A stretch of DNA of 64,000 nt from Sphingobacterium sp. HMA12. GTDB lineage: Bacteria > Bacteroidota > Bacteroidia > Sphingobacteriales > Sphingobacteriaceae. Positions 25,844 through 33,932 of this stretch are shown here, in pieces. The stretch spans positions 124,001 to 188,000 of the forward strand of contig NZ_BEYR01000006.1 of the NCBI RefSeq assembly GCF_002933815.1, read 5' to 3'. A program made the translations under genes and the position numbers. Below the pieces are notes generated by a model. The model was given only the letters and a program-made list of their open reading frames with translations. It was not told the DNA's origin and did no database searches. The stretch's first letter is position 1. Each line of letters starts with the position of its first letter.

Positions 25844-27268
25844 TCACGATCTGCCCGCGATGATAATTTTCATCAGCTGGATCGCATGATCATGTAACAC
25901 CATATGTCCATTGGCCAATTTCAGCTGATCAATAGCTTTATTTAAATCTAAAGATAATAATTCCCGCATCATCAAAATAGCAAAAATCATGCTCCGGCTA
26001 TAACCCATTGTGCAATGAATGATCATATTTTCATGCACGCCCAATGCACGGTAGGCAGACACCATTGCATCTATGATCACATGGGCATCATGCACATCGA
26101 ACTCCGCAATATCCAGCAAAGGGAAAGAATAATATTTTTCCATGGCACCTAAGAGTTTTACGTCCTCCAGTTCAGCCGCGAGGTCAAAAACAACCAGATT
26201 GCGATCCAATCCCAAGGCTACAAACTCCGAAGCGTTCAACCTTGGCCCCACATAACAACGAGGCAATAACTCCACCAGTGGCGGATTATTTTTCTTTCTA
26301 AAAAAACGCCACATCAGCCAGTAAGCAAATTGGTAAGGAGCGTAAAATACTTTCTTTATCAGCGGTATTCGACCCTGATGATCCTTTAAAAACCGCGTAT
26401 TATTGTGCAGATAACTGTAACCTACCGCAAAGCAGACGAAGGCTACCCAAGCAAAAACAATCAAAGGCAACACGTATCCCTCGCAAAGCAGTGCCAGTAG
26501 CGTGAATATCCACCCGATGAGGTAATAACTATTTGCGAGTTGTTGGTTTCTGACTACCGGACGACAACTATCAAGATTTTGGGTATCAATGCCCGATTTC
26601 TCAGCTTTCTCTTCGTTCCGTTCCCTGCTTTGACCTATAGCCACTCCTTGTGCCGATTGTTCAATGGCATTCGGAAAGAGGATAAAACTGGCCTGAACCA
26701 GTAGGCAAGCTGTCAACAGATCGATCGTATGGTGCTGATATACAGTTAATGTTCCTAGGCCCATCAACAGGAGCCAGATGCCCAAAATTATTTTCTTCCA
26801 TCCGTTGAACTTCCAGCGTAGCACAGACCAAAAAAGATAGGCATACGCGACATGCAGAGAGGGCGCCTGATTAAAAGGCGAATCATATTCCTTTAAGAAG
26901 GAAAAGAAAATTGTAAATAAAGGATTTTCGACCTGCGGTCGGTCAAAAGAAAACCGCAGCGGAAAAAGGAGAAAACATAGTGCAGCAATCAGGGTGACAA
27001 ATGTAAACCGCTTTGCATAGCACAGAAGTTCCTTCTTTTGCCCACAGTAAAACGGCACAAGGCAAAAAAACAAACCACTGCTCATATAGGGAAGAATCAT
27101 CCACGGAATGAATGGAATATGTTGTTCAAAATCAAATACAAAAGAAGGTACCGCAGCGATGCTGGCGACATAGGCTGCTGTAAAGGGATAGGTTAATTGA
27201 AAAAGCAATAGGCAATAAATAGCAACAAGGAGCTGCCCGCCTACCTTTTTTAATCGTTTTTCATCCAT
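25844..27268 (-). CDS. PAP2-like membrane phosphatase fused to dual-specificity phosphatase (YnbD-like)
   Basis: A 474-residue fusion. The N-terminal part (about 1-215) has six hydrophobic helices with the AUR1-type PAP2 motifs PSLHVAYAYLFW and YQHHTIDLL. A hydrophilic stretch and two further helices (about 245-290) lead to a C-terminal cysteine phosphatase domain with the loop HCTMGYSRS, the C(X)5R signature. E. coli YnbD (430 residues) has the same fusion. It probably removes phosphate from a lipid intermediate at the inner membrane. Its start overlaps the SDR gene by 19 bases. Confidence 0.85.
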   Translation of the reverse strand: MDEKRLKKVGGQLLVAIYCLLLFQLTYPFTAAYVASIAAVPSFVFDFEQHIPFIPWMILPYMSSGLFFCLVPFYCGQKKELLCYAKRFTFVTLIAALCFLLFPLRFSFDRPQVENPLFTIFFSFLKEYDSPFNQAPSLHVAYAYLFWSVLRWKFNGWKKIILGIWLLLMGLGTLTVYQHHTIDLLTACLLVQASFILFPNAIEQSAQGVAIGQSRERNEEKAEKSGIDTQNLDSCRPVVRNQQLANSYYLIGWIFTLLALLCEGYVLPLIVFAWVAFVCFAVGYSYLHNNTRFLKDHQGRIPLIKKVFYAPYQFAYWLMWRFFRKKNNPPLVELLPRCYVGPRLNASEFVALGLDRNLVVFDLAAELEDVKLLGAMEKYYSFPLLDIAEFDVHDAHVIIDAMVSAYRALGVHENMIIHCTMGYSRSMIFAILMMRELLSLDLNKAIDQLKLANGHMVLHDHAIQLMKIIIAGRS

Positions 27269-28005
27269 TTGGCTTTCCTAAACATGATTTTACTTAACAA
27301 TACATGGGGAAGCAGGCCTAAAAATCCCATCAGCCATTTCATGCGCATCGGAAAAATCACGGTTTCTTTCCTTTGCTGTATCGCCTTTAAGATGCGTTGC
27401 GCGGCATCGTCCACGCTGATCAAAAAGGGCTTTTTGGAGAGATCCTGCCGATTAAGTTCGCGAAGTTTAGTTGTATCCACATATCCCGGTGCAATGACTG
27501 TCACGGCAATCCCATACGGAAGCAGTGCCCTTCTGTAGGCATCAGCTACTTGAATTGCGACCCGCTTTGTTTTGCTGTATAAACTTGAATTCGGAAAATC
27601 TAAAGTCCCCGAGACGGATGCAATTGTGGCGATCTGCCCTGTTGATTGTCCACGCATGGCTTCGCGGGCGACTTCAAAACAATGGATCGTCCCCAGCATA
27701 TTGATGTGGAGCATCGCACTTGCCTCCTCATAACTGATGCGCTGTGCCACATCATCGGCATAGCTTCCTGAACAATTGATAAAAAGATCCAATGCCAGAT
27801 GATTACAGAAAGAACCAACGGCATCCGCCAGTACTTCCCGATCACAGACATCTACTTCAAATTTGATGAGCGCATCGTATGCTGGCCGATTGACCAGCTT
27901 TGAAAGATCTCGCCCACATACGGCAACTTCAGCCCCCTGTTGGAGATAGCATTTTGCTAGTGCCAGACCTATTCCACTTGTTCCGCCTGCGATAAATACC
28001 TTCAT
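27250..28005 (-). CDS. short-chain dehydrogenase/reductase
   Basis: A 251-residue SDR oxidoreductase using NAD(P). It has the Rossmann motif GGTSGIGLA (about 7-15), the NCSG strand, the catalytic Ser in IASVSGTL and the YSKTK active site, and a basic hydrophobic C-terminus (about 225-245) that may touch the membrane. It overlaps the YnbD-like gene by 19 bases, so it belongs to the lipid operon. The operon does not reveal what it reduces; a keto or aldehyde lipid intermediate is possible. Confidence 0.85.
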   Translation of the reverse strand: MKVFIAGGTSGIGLALAKCYLQQGAEVAVCGRDLSKLVNRPAYDALIKFEVDVCDREVLADAVGSFCNHLALDLFINCSGSYADDVAQRISYEEASAMLHINMLGTIHCFEVAREAMRGQSTGQIATIASVSGTLDFPNSSLYSKTKRVAIQVADAYRRALLPYGIAVTVIAPGYVDTTKLRELNRQDLSKKPFLISVDDAAQRILKAIQQRKETVIFPMRMKWLMGFLGLLPHVLLSKIMFRKAKWMKND

Positions 28006-28227
28006 TTTATATTATACAAAAAAAATAACGATTCTGTTATCCCCGTTGGGGCCATCTTGTCACATAAATAAATCTTCGATTTCTGTCACCTAAATTCTCC
28101 ATTAGAACCCAGCTCAACCATATACACATCCAAACCCTCCTAAACTTCACATTTTATCTACATCGTATACGATCTCTTCGCTCGCACGCCATCTCTCCCC
28201 ACGACCATTATCCCGATACATTGTGTA

Positions 28228-29259
28228 CTACACTATACGCAGTTCCAGCGTCTTCCGATAGCCATAATTCCATTGTGCTTCCATTGCAGTCGCAAATTCA
28301 TCCAGACTGGCCGGAAGGGACAATGTGATTTCAAATCTACGCCAATCTATGCCTTTTTTGCAATAGTTTCCTTTTAACTGTTCAGCGGCATCAGCCGTAT
28401 CGATCCATCGAATCCCCTGATATTGCTGATCAATATCCCGCAGGCGTTGATTCCCACTAAAGCCCAATACCGCCCTGACCAATCCCTCCTCCTGTAACTT
28501 ATATAGCTGCTTCCGTTCACAGACAACTTCTGCTGCCAAAGACTGCGCCAGTTCTACAGGCACCAGATCAATGGCTCCCCCTGCATAATATTCCCCATTC
28601 CTTTGTATCGGCTCAATATAAAACATATCCGACATGGAGATACGAACAGCCTCCAACAATGTGATCTCCGGGTTTATCGCGATAGTTGGGGCAACCGCAC
28701 TTTGTCCATAATTTTCACCTTGAATCTGGACACTATCCCGATCTACTTTCGATAGTGCCGTTGCATTCCCCATCAGGACTTTCTGATAAAGCTTACGTCC
28801 GCTACGTTTCACCCCGACTGCCGAGCGGTCAAAAAGCATTTTCGAGCCAATAATAATCGACGGTATATCTTCCGAAAATGGGCGGTTCAAAGTCGGTAAC
28901 AAGGGCGAAAGATCAGGTTCCATATGAACTAGATAACGATCAAAGACATCTTCCAGATATGGAGCAGATCTTTTATCCCACTGTTTTTTCAGCACATACC
29001 AACCCAGTTTGCCCAGATGACGCTGCTCCGTAAGCTGATGTCCGCAGAAGAAGCGATAAAACTCTTCGGATTGGAGATAAGATTTCCGTTCGCCCCCCGT
29101 TGCAAAAGACTGAATAATCGCAGCAGCCAACGATCCGCCACAGCTAGCAATCAGTAGATCTGGTTTTAACCCCAGTTCGTCCAACGCGGCATACATTCCC
29201 AGGTACAAGCCAAAACGCGTACCACCACCTGAAAATAAAACTGCTCGTTGATAATTCAT
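28228..29259 (-). CDS. patatin-like protein lacking the usual catalytic dyad
   Basis: A 343-residue patatin-fold protein. The oxyanion loop is intact (SGGGTRFGLYLG, about 10-21). The nucleophile elbow, normally GTSAGAL, reads ASCGGSL (38-44), which puts Cys40 where serine should be. The catalytic aspartate motif DGG reads AGG at 226-228 (YYAGGAIDLVP). Both members of the Ser-Asp dyad therefore appear replaced, suggesting a lipid-binding pseudoenzyme or an unusual thiol enzyme. It directly abuts the CDP-diglyceride synthase gene. A 222-base gap follows before the SDR gene. Confidence 0.78.
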   Translation of the reverse strand: MNYQRAVLFSGGGTRFGLYLGMYAALDELGLKPDLLIASCGGSLAAAIIQSFATGGERKSYLQSEEFYRFFCGHQLTEQRHLGKLGWYVLKKQWDKRSAPYLEDVFDRYLVHMEPDLSPLLPTLNRPFSEDIPSIIIGSKMLFDRSAVGVKRSGRKLYQKVLMGNATALSKVDRDSVQIQGENYGQSAVAPTIAINPEITLLEAVRISMSDMFYIEPIQRNGEYYAGGAIDLVPVELAQSLAAEVVCERKQLYKLQEEGLVRAVLGFSGNQRLRDIDQQYQGIRWIDTADAAEQLKGNYCKKGIDWRRFEITLSLPASLDEFATAMEAQWNYGYRKTLELRIV

Positions 29260-30138
29260 TTAATGAGATTTGAGATAAGAGATTTGAACCATGAGATGCT
29301 GGTTTTGCGACACCAGGCAGATCACTCCATAGAAAACAGGTGCATTAAACACCAGGCTATCTATCCGATCCAGTAATCCCCCATGTCCGGGAATTAATGT
29401 ACCCGTATCCTTGACTCCAGTCTTACGTTTTAAAAAAGAGAAAAGCACATCGCCACAAAATCCTAAAGCACCAAAGAGTAGACCAAGCAACGAAAAGCAG
29501 ATCAAATCCCCGAATGGCAATAACAAGTAACCCAAGATATTACTCAAAATTACCGTCAACCCGATACCACCGATACATCCGGCAACAGTTTTGTTTGGGC
29601 TGATACGCGGCACGATCTTCCGTTTACCGAAGAATTTACCCATAAGGTATTGGAATACGTCATTGAGTTCCGTTAAAACGATGATATAGGCTACAAGCCG
29701 TAATCCCATTAATTCATCCTGATGGATTTCTACTGCCCGTATAAACGCCAGCTGACTGAATGCAAACAGACAGGCAGCCGCTCCAAAGGCCATTCCGATC
29801 GCAGTGCTAACCGTTGTTTTCTGTCCCAGCCGAAAAAAAAAACCAATCCCTACGCACAACAGTGCAGCCCATGACAAGTAAGCTCCATAAGAGCAGTAGA
29901 TTAAAAGGAGCAATTGTAATAGACCAACGACAACAGCAAAGGGCAACGCAAAACTAAAATTGGGCACAAACATCTTCATAAATTCGCGCAGGCCCTGAAA
30001 GGTAAGCCAAGAAACAAACAGCAAAGATGTTGTCTGGGGGACGAAAGCAATCGCCAATACAAGTACAATGTAGCCCCAGCTTCTGACCCTTACAGGGACA
30101 TCAGCAAACTTGTCCTTCGGATTAGATACTTCACTCAT
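29260..30138 (-). CDS. phosphatidate cytidylyltransferase (YnbB-like CdsA family)
   Basis: Makes CDP-diacylglycerol from phosphatidate and CTP. The protein has 292 residues and about eight membrane helices. The CdsA signature is present at the C-terminal end: FLKRKTGVKDTGTLIPGHGG followed by LLDRIDS. E. coli YnbB has similar length and also follows a YnbA-type gene. It overlaps the upstream gene by 8 bases. It is likely a specialised second copy rather than the housekeeping CdsA, because its partners are pathway-specific. Confidence 0.87.
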   Translation of the reverse strand: MSEVSNPKDKFADVPVRVRSWGYIVLVLAIAFVPQTTSLLFVSWLTFQGLREFMKMFVPNFSFALPFAVVVGLLQLLLLIYCSYGAYLSWAALLCVGIGFFFRLGQKTTVSTAIGMAFGAAACLFAFSQLAFIRAVEIHQDELMGLRLVAYIIVLTELNDVFQYLMGKFFGKRKIVPRISPNKTVAGCIGGIGLTVILSNILGYLLLPFGDLICFSLLGLLFGALGFCGDVLFSFLKRKTGVKDTGTLIPGHGGLLDRIDSLVFNAPVFYGVICLVSQNQHLMVQISYLKSH

Positions 30139-30736
30139 GTGCCACCAATGCCTTTCTCAATCGCGTTATGGAACTCAAGACCAATAACAAACATAGCACC
30201 GCAAAAATATAGCCCGAAAATGCAGTGATCGAAATATGCAACAAACACAAAATCCCGTATACCCCCAGCAGCAGTGCACGATCGCTTTTACCCATAGGTC
30301 CGTCGTAACGACGATCATTGGCGACAACCTTTCCGATCAGACCGCAGAATTCGTTGATGACACCCAAAACAATAAAGCCTACCACCAGATATAAACTCTC
30401 GGGATGAAATTTCAGCAAGGGAAAGAAGATCAGGACATCGGAGACAATATCGCCCACCTCGTTCAGCACTTCCCCCATTTTACTCGTCTGATTGAAAAGA
30501 CGGGCCATCATCCCGTCTAGTGCATTGAAAGCCATCCGCAGTAATAAACCAATCGGTAATGCCAAAAACAACATTGGCATCCGGTCTGCATACCAAAACA
30601 GTACCGCAATAACCAAAGACAAAGCGACTGAGCCAATTGTAATCTGATTGGCCGTTACCTTCTTCCGATGCAAGAAGGTCAGAATCGGCATCAATAACTG
30701 CTGAAACTTTGGTTTTAATTTATAGACAGAAATCAT
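30131..30736 (-). CDS. CDP-alcohol phosphotransferase with Asp-to-Asn changes (YnbA-like)
   Basis: A 201-residue membrane protein, first gene of the ynb-like operon; E. coli YnbA is also 201 residues. It has about six helices. The CDP-alcohol phosphotransferase motif D-xx-DG-xx-AR-x8-G-xxx-D-xxx-D is recognisable with correct spacing at 71-96, but the first and third Asp are Asn (Asn71, Asp74, Gly75, Ala78, Arg79, Gly88, Asn92, Asp96). The canonical enzymes use these Asp residues to bind two metal ions and CDP-diacylglycerol. The product is unknown, presumably a phospholipid with an unusual head group. Confidence 0.82.
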   Translation of the reverse strand: MISVYKLKPKFQQLLMPILTFLHRKKVTANQITIGSVALSLVIAVLFWYADRMPMLFLALPIGLLLRMAFNALDGMMARLFNQTSKMGEVLNEVGDIVSDVLIFFPLLKFHPESLYLVVGFIVLGVINEFCGLIGKVVANDRRYDGPMGKSDRALLLGVYGILCLLHISITAFSGYIFAVLCLLLVLSSITRLRKALVAHE

Positions 30737-30782
30737 ATATACGCTATGTAACTTACTTTTTTATTTTTTTTCAAAAAAAATT

Positions 30783-30812
30783 TTTGATAGTGTAAAAAAT
30801 ACACTATATTTG
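30783..30812 (+). promoter_or_regulatory. consensus promoter with internal operator, no gene behind it
   Basis: TTTG (30783-30786) and TATATTTG (30805-30812) are 18 bases apart, a full Bacteroidota promoter. Between and into the -7 box lies a perfect inverted repeat ATAGTGTA-AAAAA-TACACTAT (30787-30807), a likely repressor site. Confidence 0.7.
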
Positions 30813-30816
30813 TGTC

Positions 30817-30884
30817 ATCATAATTTAGGTTTATAATTGGTTATTTAAGGTTTTCATTCTCCCCGTTTGAAAACCTTTTTTTTT
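30817..30884 (+). ncRNA. candidate small RNA of about 65 nt
   Basis: Transcription from the promoter at 30783-30812 would end at a strong terminator: AAGGTTTTCA (30847-30856) pairs with TGAAAACCTT (30868-30877), loop TTCTCCCCGTT, then T7. The RNA has no ATG, so no leader peptide is evident, and the gene beyond it points the other way. The C-rich loop could pair with purine-rich targets. It may be an sRNA, or the leader of an operon that has been lost. Confidence 0.55.
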
Positions 30885-30900
30885 GCTCCTAAATCACGAA

Positions 30901-32376
30901 TTACCATCTTCCGCCAGCACCACCACCACCTGAAGATCCTCCACCAAAACTTCCGCCGCCGCCACTGCTGGAGCCTCCGCCACCAGATCTGCTTGATGAA
31001 GACCTTACTTTAACAGGTATAGTATGCTCACCATGGGATACGCGATGACCACAGTTCTTGCATTTATCAAAACGCTCCTCCAGGCCCTGTGAACTGTATG
31101 TCGCAGATCGGATGGTATGTGAAAGCCCTGTTTCAAAGGTACGATAATGACATTCAGGACAATCCAAGTAGCCTGCGTTTTCATCCCAGGGAACCAGCTT
31201 GATTTCATTGCTTGACTGATTTACCCAGATCTCGTAAGATCGACTGCCAATTTTCTCTTCCATGAGCTGCCCCTTATCCAAGTAAGCGTTTTCTCGCATA
31301 GATACATCATCCTTATTCATCCGTAACCAAGGTCCCGAACCCTCCGGAGGGGTCAGACGGAGTTCATTTTTTCGAATCCGCTTATTTATTCCAAAGAGAT
31401 CAAACAAAGCCAGAGGACTCAGCACTAATGGAATAAGTCCCCAAACACGAAACTTACGCAAAGCTTGCTGGATATTCTCCTCATCACGATAGGAATTGAC
31501 AATCTGCGTCCGGCTTGCATTATATTTCATCGCCAGCGTTATACTGCCAAATATAAAAATAAAGTAAGGTAGGTTTTTCCATTGATAGACCACTTCAAAG
31601 TTATTGAGGGCAAAAGCACAGATGAATACACTGGCAAACATCAACAAACCCATACAACCGCAGCCGCTAACCAGCGGTGGAAAGTACTTGCTTTTTTTGG
31701 TCAGTTGTCCCTTTATCGCGCGGGTCACCTCCCCCAGCCAGATATAACAGATGGCAAATAAAGCCAGTACCAAAAGTGAATTTCTCAGGATAGGACTTCT
31801 GAAGCTCCAGATCGGAGTTGCTTCAGGCATCAGGCGCTCCAATTCAGCCCGGCTATCGGGTGACATTAGGATGGTTTTTATAAATTGTGAAGCCTCGAGA
31901 ACTCCTTGGTCATAATTTCCATTTCGAAAATTAGGTACCAGATACTTCTCGCCAATCCGCTTTAAATAGACATCAGGTAAGGTACTTTCCATTCCATACC
32001 CCGTAATAAAACGATATTCCCGCCGGTCTTTGGCAATAAATAATAATAAACCGTTATTGCTTTCCTTCTTACCGATACCCCAAGTATTAAATAATTTGAG
32101 TGCAAATTCAAAATCGCTGTCACCAACATAGTCATTGACCAATACAATCGCATACTCACTTTTAGTAGCTGCTTCGATCTGGGTCGATAGGGCATCTAGC
32201 TCCGAGACCGTGCCTGCCGACAAAATCCCATCAGGATTGGACACAAAATAGTCCTGACCCCGCTGCTTCGGACTGGGAATATTATCAACGGTATACTGGG
32301 CCAACACCGGAACAGCTTTCAAACAGCAGCTTAGCCAAAGTAAAATAAAGATATAGAGTTGATGTGATCTATGCAT
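30901..32376 (-). CDS. TPM-domain membrane protein (YgcG-like)
   Basis: A 491-residue envelope protein. A signal peptide (about 1-26) precedes a TPM domain (about 35-180; YFVSNPDGILSAGTVSEL, then EYAIVLVNDY and GLLLFIAKDRREYRF). Membrane helices follow at about 200-215, 240-260, 275-290 and 315-335. A cysteine-rich segment (CPECHYRTF and CKNCGHR, a zinc ribbon) and a Gly/Ser-rich tail ending GGAGGRW complete it. The tail is typical of YgcG-type TPM proteins. The role is unclear; relatives act in photosystem II repair in plants and in envelope maintenance in bacteria. Confidence 0.85.
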   Translation of the reverse strand: MHRSHQLYIFILLWLSCCLKAVPVLAQYTVDNIPSPKQRGQDYFVSNPDGILSAGTVSELDALSTQIEAATKSEYAIVLVNDYVGDSDFEFALKLFNTWGIGKKESNNGLLLFIAKDRREYRFITGYGMESTLPDVYLKRIGEKYLVPNFRNGNYDQGVLEASQFIKTILMSPDSRAELERLMPEATPIWSFRSPILRNSLLVLALFAICYIWLGEVTRAIKGQLTKKSKYFPPLVSGCGCMGLLMFASVFICAFALNNFEVVYQWKNLPYFIFIFGSITLAMKYNASRTQIVNSYRDEENIQQALRKFRVWGLIPLVLSPLALFDLFGINKRIRKNELRLTPPEGSGPWLRMNKDDVSMRENAYLDKGQLMEEKIGSRSYEIWVNQSSNEIKLVPWDENAGYLDCPECHYRTFETGLSHTIRSATYSSQGLEERFDKCKNCGHRVSHGEHTIPVKVRSSSSRSGGGGSSSGGGGSFGGGSSGGGGAGGRW

Positions 32377-32460
32377 ATTTTAGACAACTAGAACAATAAA
32401 ATTCGGTTCATTGTCACGATATTAAGAAAAAAAAATCAAACAAACGTTTCCGTCAAAGAA

Positions 32461-32488
32461 AAGCCCATAATTGGTTGATTATGGGCCT
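32461..32488 (-). terminator. terminator downstream of gntP
   Basis: On the minus strand GCCCATAAT and ATTATGGGC form a 9-bp stem followed by TTTTCTTTG. It ends the gntK-gntP transcript. Confidence 0.7.
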
Positions 32489-32593
32489 TTATAATTCAAT
32501 ATTCGTTTGAGCTATTACTGTATATCCTTGCGGTTACTTCATATAATCGTTTTGTTGAGCTACAGCAACAGTACGCGGGCCTGTTTATCACTA

Positions 32594-33916
32594 TCAATGA
32601 CCAAGCCAGTGTAAAATCAAGACACCGATCAATCCAACAACAGAAACGAGCGTTTCCATCACCGTCCATGAGCGAAACGTATCCTTCATACTCACTCCAA
32701 AATAAGATTTAAACATCCAAAACCCCGGATCGTTGACGTGTGAAAACATGAGACTGCCCGCTCCCGTCGCTAGCACCATTAATTCAGGAGTAACATCTCC
32801 TGCTTGCACAATGGGAAGCATAATGCCCGCTGCCGTGAGTCCAGCAACACTTGCCGAACCGATAACTAGCCGAATGATACCGGCTATTAACCATGCAAGC
32901 ACAAGAGGCGACAAGCTCAGGTCTGCGGTTAGGTCAGCGATGTAGTTCGCTACACCACTATCTACCAAAATTTGCTTGAAGACGCCTGATGCTGCAATGA
33001 TAAAAAGGATCGTCATGATCCCGCGGATTGCTTCTTCCACACTTTCTGACTGCTCCCGCAAACTTTTACCCTGGCGGATACCCATCGTGTACATCGCCAT
33101 TAGCGATGCAATCATTAAAGCCACCACCGGGTCACCCAAGAAACGTAGTGCCGCCAGCCAAGAGGAGCCTTCTGGGAATATTAGATGCGCAAATGAACCA
33201 AAAGCAATTAAAATTATTGGAAACAGCCCCGTAAATATACTAATTGCAAATCCGGGAAGATCTTCCCTATCTGCTTGATTATGTTCAGGAAGAAACTCGG
33301 CCGGTGGGTTGGTCGGAATACGCTTAAGGGTTCTGCCAAAGAGCGGTCCACCGATAATTATGGCAGGAATTGCCACAACAATGCCATAGGCCATTGTCAA
33401 ACCTATATCCGCATTGTAAGTAACCGCTATGGCCGTAGCTCCCGGATGTGGAGGCAAATAACCGTGCGTCACGGACAGCGCTGCCAGCAACGGAATGGCT
33501 ACGTAAAGCAAGGGCATTTTATTGGAAGCACATACCATAAAAACGAATGGTACTAAGACGATAAAACCGACATTGTAAAATAAGGGAATTCCTACTAAAA
33601 AGCCCGTGAGAACCATTGCCCATGGTAAGTTCTTTCTGCCAAATACAGCCGTTAGTACCATTGTAATCTTTTCTGCAGCGCCACCCTCCGCCATCAATTT
33701 CCCCAGTAGAGACCCGAAAGCCAACAATAGTGCCAACTGGCCCATAGTGGTACTCACTCCGGTTTCAACAGATTTAAGGATATCAACGGCACTCATATTC
33801 ATCGCAAAACCGACCGCAACAGAGGTTATCAGTAATGAAAAGATCGTGTTTAACCTAACGACAGTGACTAAAAGAAGTAGTAAAGCTACTCCCAAAATAA
33901 CGATGATTAGAGGCAT
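32594..33916 (-). CDS. gntP: gluconate:H+ symporter (GntP family)
   Basis: A 440-residue inner-membrane transporter with about 12-14 hydrophobic helices. Family-typical segments are LLAFGSLLGKLMAEGGAAEKI (here about 65-85), PLFYNVGFIVLVPF and HPGATAIAVTYNADIG. GntP members import gluconate, and some import related sugar acids such as L-idonate or fructuronate. It lies 16 bases after the sugar kinase gene, and 6-phosphogluconate dehydrogenase is divergent, so gluconate is the likely substrate. Confidence 0.9.
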   Translation of the reverse strand: MPLIIVILGVALLLLLVTVVRLNTIFSLLITSVAVGFAMNMSAVDILKSVETGVSTTMGQLALLLAFGSLLGKLMAEGGAAEKITMVLTAVFGRKNLPWAMVLTGFLVGIPLFYNVGFIVLVPFVFMVCASNKMPLLYVAIPLLAALSVTHGYLPPHPGATAIAVTYNADIGLTMAYGIVVAIPAIIIGGPLFGRTLKRIPTNPPAEFLPEHNQADREDLPGFAISIFTGLFPIILIAFGSFAHLIFPEGSSWLAALRFLGDPVVALMIASLMAMYTMGIRQGKSLREQSESVEEAIRGIMTILFIIAASGVFKQILVDSGVANYIADLTADLSLSPLVLAWLIAGIIRLVIGSASVAGLTAAGIMLPIVQAGDVTPELMVLATGAGSLMFSHVNDPGFWMFKSYFGVSMKDTFRSWTVMETLVSVVGLIGVLILHWLGH

Positions 33917-33932
33917 AATAATTTATATCTAG

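Noticed and set aside
30910..30990. Repetitive GCC/ACC-rich DNA that could look like a repeat array
   Set aside because: It encodes the Gly/Ser-rich tail of the TPM protein and has no spacer structure of a CRISPR.
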